Of a stretch of 64,000 bases of DNA, positions 57,003 to 64,000 are shown one piece after another. The notes beneath the pieces are model-generated. The model worked only from the letters and a program-made list of their open reading frames with translations, was not told where the DNA came from and searched no databases. The stretch covers positions 124,001 to 188,000 of the forward strand of contig OZ245715.1 of NCBI GenBank assembly GCA_965226965.1. The letters are read 5' to 3'. Each line of letters opens with the position of its first letter. Position 1 is the first letter of the stretch. A program made the translations under genes and the position numbers. This DNA is from Endoryza foliicola. Its GTDB lineage: Bacteria > Bacteroidota > Bacteroidia > Chitinophagales > Chitinophagaceae.

Positions 57003-59741
57003 TTATTGCGGCTCAAATCCTAACATAAAGGTAAATCTACCGGCATCTTTAAAGCTGGTACCGGGTCTCAAACGGTCAAATCCTACACCATAGTCAAATC
57101 CTAATAAACCAAACATCGGCAGGTAGAAACGAGCTCCCACACCGGCACTTCTTCTCAAACGGAAAGGATTGTAACTCTTGTAATCGTACCAACCGTTGGC
57201 AGCTTCAAACCAAGCCATACCATAAATAGTACTGCTAGGGTTCAATGTGAATGGGAAACGTAATTCAACGGTGTATTTATTGAACATGGTGAAGAACTGA
57301 GAAGCGGTTTGCTTATCAGGGTTCACTTTTGGATCTGAGTTGTCGTAAACCGGATAACCACGATGAGCAATGATATCGTATCCTAAGATGAAGTTACCAT
57401 TCGCCAAACCGGCATCACCCACTTGGAAACGCTCGAACGGAGAGAAATCCAATTTCGGATTGTATCTGCCCATGAATCCATACTTCGCAGCAGCACGGAT
57501 CACGAATTGACGGCTCTTATCTGCTCCCAAAGCGCGACCAATAGGAATGAACCATTCTGCAGTCATATTCCATTTGTGGAACTCCGGCAAACGGTAACCG
57601 TCTTCTTTGGTAACAGTTCCTTGCGATTTAAACAAAGAATAAGGAGGTGTAAACTGAGCACTCAACAAGAAGTTCGAACCGCTTGTTGGGAAGATCGGGT
57701 TTGGACCCGCTGAGTTACGTGCCAACGCCACTTTAAAGTTTACGTTGTGAGAAGTACCATCCGAGATGTTCGCAAAGATGTAAGGATACTTGCGCAGTTT
57801 GTACTGAGTATAGTTCAATGAGTATACCAAGGTAAAGAAGTCATCAGGCCATTTCAATTGCTTACCTAATGAAATACTCGCACCAAAGTTCTTCAGTGAA
57901 GAAGTATCGCTGAATACATAACGATTGGTAGCATAGTTATAACCACTCTGACGGAACACACTCTTATACAAGGCAATGGTCAAAGAGTTTCTCTTCTTTC
58001 CACCCAACCAAGGCTCGGTGAACGAGAAGTTATAGGTTTGGAAGGCCTTACCATTCGATTGAATACGCAAACTTAATTTTTGTCCATCGCCGGTTGGTAA
58101 AGGATCCCATGATTTTCTATTGAAGATATTCTTGATCGAGAAGTTATTGAACGATACCCCTACTGTACCGGTTAAACCGATACCACCACCCCAACCGGCA
58201 CTCAATTCCAATTGGTCACTCGATTTTTCTTCCAATGTATATTGAATGTCCACTGTTCCATCCTCAGGATTAGGAACGGGATTGATACCAATTTTTTCTT
58301 GGTTAAAATAACCCAATTGTGATAATTCACGTTGCGTACGGATCAAATCGGTACGGCTGAACTTCTCACCGGGCAAAGTTCTGATCTCACGACGAACCAC
58401 ATACTCTTTGGTTTTTTCGTTACCGGAGATCGTGATGTTTTTGATAGTAGCTTGCGGACCTTCTACCATGCGAATTTCAAAATCGATGGTATCATTATAT
58501 ACCGCTGTTTCTACCGGATCAACTCGGAAGAACAGATAACCATCGTCCATATACAAACCACTGATATCGCCACCTTCTTGAGAAAGTTGCTTACCCAGTT
58601 TTCTGTTCAAGGTTTCGAGATTATAAATATCTCCTTTTTTGATTCCGAGAATGAAGGTTAGAATGGAATCAGAGTATTTGGTATTTCCTTTCCAGTTGAT
58701 ATTTCCGAAATAATAACGACGGCCTTCATCAATTTTGATATCGATGTTCATGTTACCCTTGTCGTTAAAGTATTGGGTGTCTTTTACGATCACCGCATCA
58801 CGATAGCCCAAAGAGTTGTAATAATCGATCACTTTCTCTTTGTCTTCCTCGTATTTCTTATCGTTGAATTTTGCAGAACTGAAGAGTTTAAAACGGAAAT
58901 AAGGATCCATGAACTCCTTTGTTTTGGTAGGAGACAGGAACCCTGCATCGCTTAAATATTCTGCTGTGGTATATTTTTTAGATTGACCGTAGGTGCTGGA
59001 ATCTTTGCTAGGATAAAGGGTGAGGCGACTCATTTCTTTCGTACCCTTCATCTGCTTTTTGATTTTCGCAGTAGAAACAAAGATGTTTCCGAAAGTCTTT
59101 ACGTCGTTGATACGAACTTTTACGCCCTTAACGATATCGAAAGTAAGAATGATGGTGTTGGGAAGTGCGGGATCAGGTTTTTCTTCAATTTTTACTTTAG
59201 CGCTCTGGTACCCTTTTTCAGTGTAGTATTTTTGAATGTTTTGGATGGCGCTCATCTTCACGTTCTCTGTAACCACTCTACCTACTACTAATCCAGTTTT
59301 ACCTCTCAATTCCTCGTCGTCAGATTTCTTAATGCCTTTCAAAAAGTATTTCGACAGGGCCGGGCGTTCAGAAACTCGAATTTCAAGAAACAGATTCATG
59401 TTTTCCAACTTGGTAAAGTAAACTTGTACGTTTGAAAACAGGTTCTGCTTCCACAAGTTAGTAATAGCTTTAGAGAAATTATCTGCTCCCGGAAGTAATA
59501 CTTTATCACCCACATTTAATCCGGAGATTGAAATCAACAATTGCTCGTCGTAACGTTTGGTACCTACCACTTTAATTCCTGCAATTGTATATTCCTTAGG
59601 AACCCGAGAGTTCATAATGTTCAAAAGATCGGGGTCTATTGAGTCGGGAACAGTATCTTTTGAGGTCTGAGCAGTGGCAAAATTGGCGATGCCCACCAAA
59701 AAACAAAAAAAGATGAATGAATAGGTAAACGTACGCTGCAT
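57003..59741 (-). CDS. bamA: BamA, outer-membrane protein assembly factor
   Basis: A 912-residue Omp85 protein that folds barrel proteins into the outer membrane. Start chosen at 59741 (MQRTFTYSFIFFCFLVGIAN, signal peptide). Five POTRA domains span about 40-480 (first: YTIAGIKVVGTKRYDEQLLI; last: ATIKNITISGNEKTKEYVVR). The C-terminal barrel (about 510-912) starts at LELSAGWGGGIGLTGTVG and ends RFTFMLGFEPQ. The N-terminal part is longer than in Proteobacteria, usual for Bacteroidota. It lies between uppS and two ompH genes, the conserved envelope block. Confidence 0.95.
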   Translation of the reverse strand: MQRTFTYSFIFFCFLVGIANFATAQTSKDTVPDSIDPDLLNIMNSRVPKEYTIAGIKVVGTKRYDEQLLISISGLNVGDKVLLPGADNFSKAITNLWKQNLFSNVQVYFTKLENMNLFLEIRVSERPALSKYFLKGIKKSDDEELRGKTGLVVGRVVTENVKMSAIQNIQKYYTEKGYQSAKVKIEEKPDPALPNTIILTFDIVKGVKVRINDVKTFGNIFVSTAKIKKQMKGTKEMSRLTLYPSKDSSTYGQSKKYTTAEYLSDAGFLSPTKTKEFMDPYFRFKLFSSAKFNDKKYEEDKEKVIDYYNSLGYRDAVIVKDTQYFNDKGNMNIDIKIDEGRRYYFGNINWKGNTKYSDSILTFILGIKKGDIYNLETLNRKLGKQLSQEGGDISGLYMDDGYLFFRVDPVETAVYNDTIDFEIRMVEGPQATIKNITISGNEKTKEYVVRREIRTLPGEKFSRTDLIRTQRELSQLGYFNQEKIGINPVPNPEDGTVDIQYTLEEKSSDQLELSAGWGGGIGLTGTVGVSFNNFSIKNIFNRKSWDPLPTGDGQKLSLRIQSNGKAFQTYNFSFTEPWLGGKKRNSLTIALYKSVFRQSGYNYATNRYVFSDTSSLKNFGASISLGKQLKWPDDFFTLVYSLNYTQYKLRKYPYIFANISDGTSHNVNFKVALARNSAGPNPIFPTSGSNFLLSAQFTPPYSLFKSQGTVTKEDGYRLPEFHKWNMTAEWFIPIGRALGADKSRQFVIRAAAKYGFMGRYNPKLDFSPFERFQVGDAGLANGNFILGYDIIAHRGYPVYDNSDPKVNPDKQTASQFFTMFNKYTVELRFPFTLNPSSTIYGMAWFEAANGWYDYKSYNPFRLRRSAGVGARFYLPMFGLLGFDYGVGFDRLRPGTSFKDAGRFTFMLGFEPQ

Positions 59742-59847
59742 TCCGGGTTGTTTAAGCTGGGGCAAATTAAAGTGATTTAGTTGAAATGGTTTGTTAAATA
59801 GTCGCTGAAAATCGCTCAGAATAAGCTTTTTTTCGCTTTTTTGGCAG

Positions 59848-60612
59848 TTAACTGTTCAGGTTTGTTTCGCTTTTTACTTGAGCACTGGTTTTCCCGAAGC
59901 GGCGTTCTCTTCCTTGGAAATCCAAAATGGCTTCGTAGAGGTTTTCTTTTCTGAAATCGGGCCAACGAACCGGCGTGAAATACAGTTCTGCATATGCTAA
60001 TTGATACAATAAGAAATTACTGATGCGGTATTCTCCGCTGGTGCGAATCATCAATTCAGGATCGGGAAATTCGCTGGTGCTCAAATAGCGCTGCAGGGTA
60101 TCCTGATTCACATCAGCTGCTTTGATGGTGCCGAGCTCAACATCGGAAGCAATTCTTTGAACTGCATTCACTAATTCCCAGCGACTGCTGTAGCTCAAAG
60201 CCATGATCAAATGGAGGCCGGTATTGGTGGAAGTCATGTCCAGACTTTCTTTCAGCGCCTGTTTGGCGTTTTCCGGAAGCATGCTATGATCGCCAATTAC
60301 ATGGAGTTTGATATTGTTTTTATTGAGTGTGGCTGTTTCTTTACGAATGGTTTCAACCAATAGTTCCATCAAACCGGTTACTTCATAAGCGGGTCGATCC
60401 CAGTTCTCGGTGCTAAATGCGTAAAGCGTTAGATAGCCTACCCCCAATTCAGCACAACCTTCCACGATATCGCGCACGCTTTCTACGCCATGAAAATGGC
60501 CGTAGAGGCGATCCTTCCCCTTTTCTTGCGCCCATCTTCCATTACCATCCATGATAATGGCGATATGCCGAGGGAGGCGTTCGGTATCAATTTGTTCTTT
60601 AAGGCTGCTCAT
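59848..60612 (-). CDS. uppS: Isoprenyl transferase (undecaprenyl diphosphate synthase)
   Basis: A 254-residue cis-prenyltransferase that makes the lipid carrier for peptidoglycan and O-antigen. The catalytic Asp is D22 in IIMDGNGRWA; the substrate-binding RxG-type pattern LYGHFHGVESV, TLYAFSTENW and the C-terminal ELMIRTSGEYRISNFLLYQL are all present. Start at 60612 (MSSLKEQ) is preferred over one seven codons upstream. It lies 106 bases before bamA on the same strand. The spacer may hold a bamA promoter. Confidence 0.95.
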   Translation of the reverse strand: MSSLKEQIDTERLPRHIAIIMDGNGRWAQEKGKDRLYGHFHGVESVRDIVEGCAELGVGYLTLYAFSTENWDRPAYEVTGLMELLVETIRKETATLNKNNIKLHVIGDHSMLPENAKQALKESLDMTSTNTGLHLIMALSYSSRWELVNAVQRIASDVELGTIKAADVNQDTLQRYLSTSEFPDPELMIRTSGEYRISNFLLYQLAYAELYFTPVRWPDFRKENLYEAILDFQGRERRFGKTSAQVKSETNLNS

Positions 60613-60754
60613 GCTGTTTTTTAAGGCGCACAAAGTTAATGAAAAAGCCCCGTTTCGCTAGAAAATTCGTACCCGAGCGGGCAGATTGGGGTTTTGAGAG
60701 AAAGAAGAATTTGAAAGGGTTGTATTAAATTGATTGTGAATATATTATGAAGGG

Positions 60755-61030
60755 CTTGTTTGATTCACCGCAGCGGCGCGGCGATCGCAGCGTCTACGCA
60801 GCGTTAGCAGTCTTTCCAAATTTCCTCCATCTTCCCTCCTCCCTCATCCCTCCTATTTTTCACCACAGATTAGCCTCTGTAATTGGAGTAGCTTCACCGC
60901 AGCGACCGCTAAGTCCGCAACAAATTCGCAAAGCATTGCTGTATTTCCTCCTTCCTCGCTTCCTCTTCTCCTCGTTCCTGTATTCCGGCTGTTCAATTAT
61001 TAATTATTACTTATTAATTATTGATTCTTT
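60755..61030 (+). repeat. Composite dispersed repeat beside uppS
   Basis: TTCACCGCAGCGGCGCGGCG, CGCAGCGTCTACGCAGCG, polypyrimidine tracts, a short CACAGATTAG piece, a second CACCGCAGCGACCGC block, and an AT-only tail (TTCAATTATTAATTATTAC). This is the same module order as at 21748-22207. It lies upstream of uppS and of the + strand XRE gene; no gene lies in 60634-61150. Confidence 0.75.
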
Positions 61031-61165
61031 TTTCCTCTCCATTCCCTCGTTTTTCTCCCGTTGTATTCTGTGAAAGCTCACATGTGCAGCACAATAGGTC
61101 GAGTTAATTTCGAATCGTTAACCCAACTGCCATTGCAGTAATTCTAGAACTTGAAAACACTCACT

Positions 61166-61426
61166 ATGACACCAGGAATTTGGATCAAACGCCTACGATT
61201 AACCAAAGACATGAAGCAGACCGCCATCGCAAAAAAGATGGGGATCACGCAACAAGCTTATTCGAAAATTGAAAACTCCCTGTGGATTCGAAAAGGGCGA
61301 CTGCCCCAGATCTTATCTGCATTGGAAAGCAATATTGAAGAACTGACCAAAGTAGGTGAGTTGTTCAAGAAAAAAGACGTTATCAGCATGGAATTTCAGG
61401 AACCTGAAATGAAAATGAGAGCGTAA
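61166..61426 (+). CDS. XRE-family helix-turn-helix regulator
   Basis: An 86-residue protein. The ATG at 61166 (MTPGIWIKRLRLTKD) is preferred over an in-frame TTG at 61151. The helix-turn-helix spans about 10-60 (MKQTAIAKKMGITQQAYSKI). A short acidic/Met tail follows. It is a lone gene on the opposite strand to the envelope block, with a shared bidirectional terminator. Target genes are unknown. Confidence 0.82.
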   Translation: MTPGIWIKRLRLTKDMKQTAIAKKMGITQQAYSKIENSLWIRKGRLPQILSALESNIEELTKVGELFKKKDVISMEFQEPEMKMRA

Positions 61427-61428
61427 TG

Positions 61429-61455
61429 AAAAAGGCCACCAAATGGTGGCCTTTT
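61429..61455. terminator. Bidirectional terminator between XRE gene and DUF6089 gene
   Basis: A 10-bp stem AAAGGCCACC (61431-61440) with 61445-61454, with T-runs on both strands. It lies 5 bases past the XRE stop and 6 bases past the end of the opposing gene. Confidence 0.88.
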
Positions 61456-61459
61456 TTTA

Positions 61460-62317
61460 TTAGTTGGCTGTTGGACAGCGATACGATGTTAAGTTGAATG
61501 AGATGGTAAACTCTGCAAACACATACTGGTCTTTTTGTTTGGGATTTCCTCTTTGTCTGCCTTCAATACCAATAATATCGCCACGCTCGTAGCTTCTGTC
61601 TTGTAATAAGCCGGCAGGAGATTTAGAACCATCGGGCAATAAAGGAAATTTATCTGCACCAACATAGGTTGTGCTTACGTCATCCAGATAATCGGTAGTG
61701 GTGAATCGATTGGCAACTTCAAATCCGATGTTTATTTTTTCATTCAAGTTGAATTTTACACCCACTCCTAAAGGAAAGGCGAAAGCCATGGTGCTATAAG
61801 GCTTGCGATCGGGATATGCATTGGTTCCTTGACCTTCGGTGCCTAACGGACGAAGGAAATATTTTTGACCTCCCAAAAACGCATAGGGATCATAGTTGAA
61901 CAATCCTACTCCTAAAGTAACATAAGGTGTAAATCGATGGTAAGGATCTCCGGGTACAAACTTGAAGAAGTTGAAATCGCCTTGCAATCCCAATTCAAAA
62001 ATATTGGTATTGAAACTGAGATTTCTGCGATACATGTATTCGTTATGCGTATTGTACACATCCGAATAACCCAATTTCGCATAGTGGGCAGCTATTCGAA
62101 GTCCAATGTAATTTCCGAATTGTTTTCTGAAGAATGCGCCAACCGCCAATTTCGGGCGATTGAGTTGCGCACGCGTATTTAAGTCACCAAAGTAATGAGC
62201 GGCACCAATACTGAATCCCAACTCACCTTCTTGAACAGTACTTTCATATTGAGCATTGGCTTTAAAGCTTATAAAGCTTGCCACCAATATCCCAGCAGCT
62301 AAGATCTTTAATTTCAT
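61460..62317 (-). CDS. DUF6089 outer-membrane beta-barrel protein
   Basis: A 285-residue protein. Start chosen at 62317 (MKLKILAAGILVASFISFKA, signal peptide, cleavage near NAQ); the frame is open 27 codons further but would overlap into nadK. Mature strands include GELGFSIGAAHYFGDLN, typical of small OmpA-like/porin-like barrels, and PYVTLGVGLFNYDPYA. DUF6089 members are found beside nadK and uppS throughout Bacteroidota; their role is not known. The C-terminus ends FAEFTISFNLTSYRC rather than in a classical aromatic. Confidence 0.85.
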   Translation of the reverse strand: MKLKILAAGILVASFISFKANAQYESTVQEGELGFSIGAAHYFGDLNTRAQLNRPKLAVGAFFRKQFGNYIGLRIAAHYAKLGYSDVYNTHNEYMYRRNLSFNTNIFELGLQGDFNFFKFVPGDPYHRFTPYVTLGVGLFNYDPYAFLGGQKYFLRPLGTEGQGTNAYPDRKPYSTMAFAFPLGVGVKFNLNEKINIGFEVANRFTTTDYLDDVSTTYVGADKFPLLPDGSKSPAGLLQDRSYERGDIIGIEGRQRGNPKQKDQYVFAEFTISFNLTSYRCPTAN

Positions 62318-62373
62318 AGCTGCAATATAATAAAATGCGGCAGTTGATAAAGGTTTATCCCTATAATATGCTG

Positions 62374-63252
62374 TTAATTGCGGGTATCCAGCCCCCAAGA
62401 AAGTTTGTTTCGAAGTGTTTGTAGGAAGTTGTTTTCATTCAATCGAATCAGCCCAATATCGAAGCGTTCTTTTCGTACGGCCAATTGTACTTTCTTGTTA
62501 ACCAATTGTCTACGAGAGTCTAAGGCACAAATAAAATGATCGGTTCTCCCTTCAATTTCAAAAGAAATGACGTTGTTATCGGGTACCACAATGGGGCGCA
62601 CATTGAGGTTATGCGGTGCCACCGGGGTAATTACAAAACTGGAAGAATCGGGGAAAATGATCGGACCACTACAGCTTAAGGAATAGCCTGTTGATCCTGT
62701 GGGTGTTGCAACAATAAGTCCATCCGACCAATAGGTATTTAAAAACTCACCATTCAAGTAAGTATGTACCTTGATCATGGGAGAGGTGTCGGTTTTATGA
62801 ATCGCGAATTCATTAAGAGCATAGGGAACTTCTCCAAAAAGGGGTTGTTCAGCATCCAAGTGAATCAAACTACGACGATCAATGATCATGGTTCTGGTAA
62901 CTATGGCTTGTACCGCACTGTGGATCTCTTCTCTACCTAGCGAAGCCAAAAAGCCCAATCTTCCAAAATTGATTCCTAGAACAGGGATATTCTTGTCTCT
63001 TACATAGGTAACCGTATCAAGTAGGGTGCCATCACCACCTAAGCTTATCATGCATTCGATCGTATCATCTAAGTCAGCAGAAGAAGAAAAGAGAGAGTAA
63101 TGATTGGGCAGATGAACAGCGGGCTTTATTTTCTCAAAATAAGGCTCATAGATAACCGCCTCAATCTGTTCTTTGTTCAATTCATCCATCAATTGCTGCA
63201 CAGCAGGCAAATGCTCCTGCTCCACTACCCTACTATAGATTGCTATTTTCAT
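62374..63252 (-). CDS. nadK: NAD kinase
   Basis: A 292-residue enzyme that phosphorylates NAD to NADP. The G72-G-D-G-T76 ATP/NAD-binding motif (ISLGGDGTLLDTV), LNEFAIHK and the PTGSTGYSLS loop are all present. It is cytoplasmic and a single-copy housekeeping gene. It lies 27 bases after the truncated barrel gene and before the DUF6089 gene, all on the minus strand, forming the first part of the envelope block. Confidence 0.95.
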   Translation of the reverse strand: MKIAIYSRVVEQEHLPAVQQLMDELNKEQIEAVIYEPYFEKIKPAVHLPNHYSLFSSSADLDDTIECMISLGGDGTLLDTVTYVRDKNIPVLGINFGRLGFLASLGREEIHSAVQAIVTRTMIIDRRSLIHLDAEQPLFGEVPYALNEFAIHKTDTSPMIKVHTYLNGEFLNTYWSDGLIVATPTGSTGYSLSCSGPIIFPDSSSFVITPVAPHNLNVRPIVVPDNNVISFEIEGRTDHFICALDSRRQLVNKKVQLAVRKERFDIGLIRLNENNFLQTLRNKLSWGLDTRN

Positions 63253-63279
63253 GAATGCATATTAATTGTTGTATCAGGC

Positions 63280-64000
63280 CTAGAAATCACTCTTGATGTG
63301 TAAAAATACCCCGTTTTGTCCTAATTGATTAAAACTATAATCGAACCGTACCACGAAATCATAAAAACTCACCATGTCTAAGCCCACCCCATAAGTATAG
63401 AGAAGTTTGTTGGTGAGCGAATTTTCCGGATTTACTTTATTGTACACTGAGCCCCAATCACCAAACACCCTTGCATAAAACTGGAAAGGAACTTCGCTAT
63501 GCGATTTCGATTTCAAATGTGTGGGCACTTTGAATCGTATGATTTCTTTTCTTAAAGTTGATCTCGATAAAAAGGCAGCCACGCCATCTACAACGTATCG
63601 CTCCAAACCACGCAAGTACATGTCGCCAAAACCAAACATGCGCTGATTTACAAAGGGCTGCTCGAATGGCAACCGAATAACGGCTTGTGTTTGTGTGGAG
63701 AAATACCATTTCTTTTTCAAATCCCAGTTATTCATGAGCTTTCCTCCGAATTGCCACATGTTCATTTCACTTGAAAACCCTCGTTTTAAAAACGATACTT
63801 CCCCCATCCACCCTTTCAATGGATAAGGAATATAGTCTACTTTATAATAGTTCAAGTTGTACGACAGCTCAGGAAAAACGATGGATGTTTTTCCACCAAA
63901 GAAATATTTTGGATTGGCATTGATGACAGCCGAATCGATGTCTTGTCGCACCAAAGCCAGTCGCACACTATTGAAAGTTCGTAAGCCGGGGCGATAGGTA
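63280..64000 (-). CDS. Outer-membrane barrel protein (Omp85/BamA-like), 5' end cut off
   Basis: About 239 residues of a C-terminal barrel; the frame is open through the right edge (TYRPGLRTFNSVRLALVR before the GTG at 63966), so that GTG is not the true start. The alternating strands and the closing GQNGVFLHIKSDF with terminal Phe are the signature of a barrel recognised by BamA. KAEF/ARVFGDWGSVYNKVNP-type loops resemble Omp85/surface-antigen family members. Upstream of nadK. Confidence 0.78.
   Translation of the reverse strand, partial: TYRPGLRTFNSVRLALVRQDIDSAVINANPKYFFGGKTSIVFPELSYNLNYYKVDYIPYPLKGWMGEVSFLKRGFSSEMNMWQFGGKLMNNWDLKKKWYFSTQTQAVIRLPFEQPFVNQRMFGFGDMYLRGLERYVVDGVAAFLSRSTLRKEIIRFKVPTHLKSKSHSEVPFQFYARVFGDWGSVYNKVNPENSLTNKLLYTYGVGLDMVSFYDFVVRFDYSFNQLGQNGVFLHIKSDF

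Overview
The window looks like chromosomal DNA of a Bacteroidota bacterium, most likely of the Chitinophagaceae/Sphingobacteriia type. The evidence is: TAnnTTTG-type -7 promoter boxes and few Shine-Dalgarno sites; an outer-membrane beta-barrel receptor with a carboxypeptidase-like N-terminal domain; many lipoproteins; a DUF6089 barrel; a nadK-DUF6089-uppS-bamA-ompH-ompH block; and very large secreted Rhs/YD-repeat proteins. The assignment rests on gene content, not on a marker gene.

Region 1 (1-12.4 kb) is ordinary chromosome. It holds a thioredoxin, two serine hydrolases of the beta-lactamase fold, a DoxX protein, a membrane-bound AraC-type regulator, an outer-membrane receptor and a zincin lipoprotein. 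A tight group of RNA-handling genes follows (82-aa Sm-like candidate, DEAD-box helicase, cold-shock-domain protein, RRM protein).

Region 2 (12.4-25.2 kb) is rich in non-coding repeats. Composite CCGCAGCG/polypyrimidine repeats of 0.25-0.5 kb sit between short gene units: DUF2975 plus XRE regulator, a four-gene twin-cupin operon, sodA, and yidD-rnpA-rpmH-murI. A Crp/Fnr regulator is boxed in by two apparently identical, inverted copies of an IS110-type element. Each copy carries a structured non-coding leader that is a bridge-RNA candidate.

Region 3 (25.2-55.2 kb) is the exciting part. A minus-strand operon runs from an outer-membrane-barrel-like protein through an FN3-like protein, a 2326-aa SpvB/TcB-like protein and two small secreted proteins to a 3110-aa Rhs protein. 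The Rhs protein ends in a HINT domain and a GIY-YIG-like toxin, followed by an LRR protein that is the likely immunity factor. Beyond it lie four promoterless orphan Rhs tips (A, B, D on +, C on -). Each begins in frame at the same 21-bp junction (one copy has a mismatch) and each is followed by a candidate immunity gene. A tyrosine recombinase gene sits between tips C and D inside perfect 76-bp inverted repeats. The geometry predicts a toxin-tip switch: one inversion between the junctions at about 31.6 and 35.4 kb would put tip D and its partner onto the Rhs core and silence the GIY-YIG tip with its immunity genes.

Region 4 (55.6-64 kb) is the conserved envelope block: two OmpH/Skp-like chaperones, bamA, uppS, a DUF6089 barrel, nadK and a truncated barrel protein at the right edge. 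In many Bacteroidota murI follows ompH directly. Here murI lies 30 kb away, so the Rhs island appears to have been inserted into that block.
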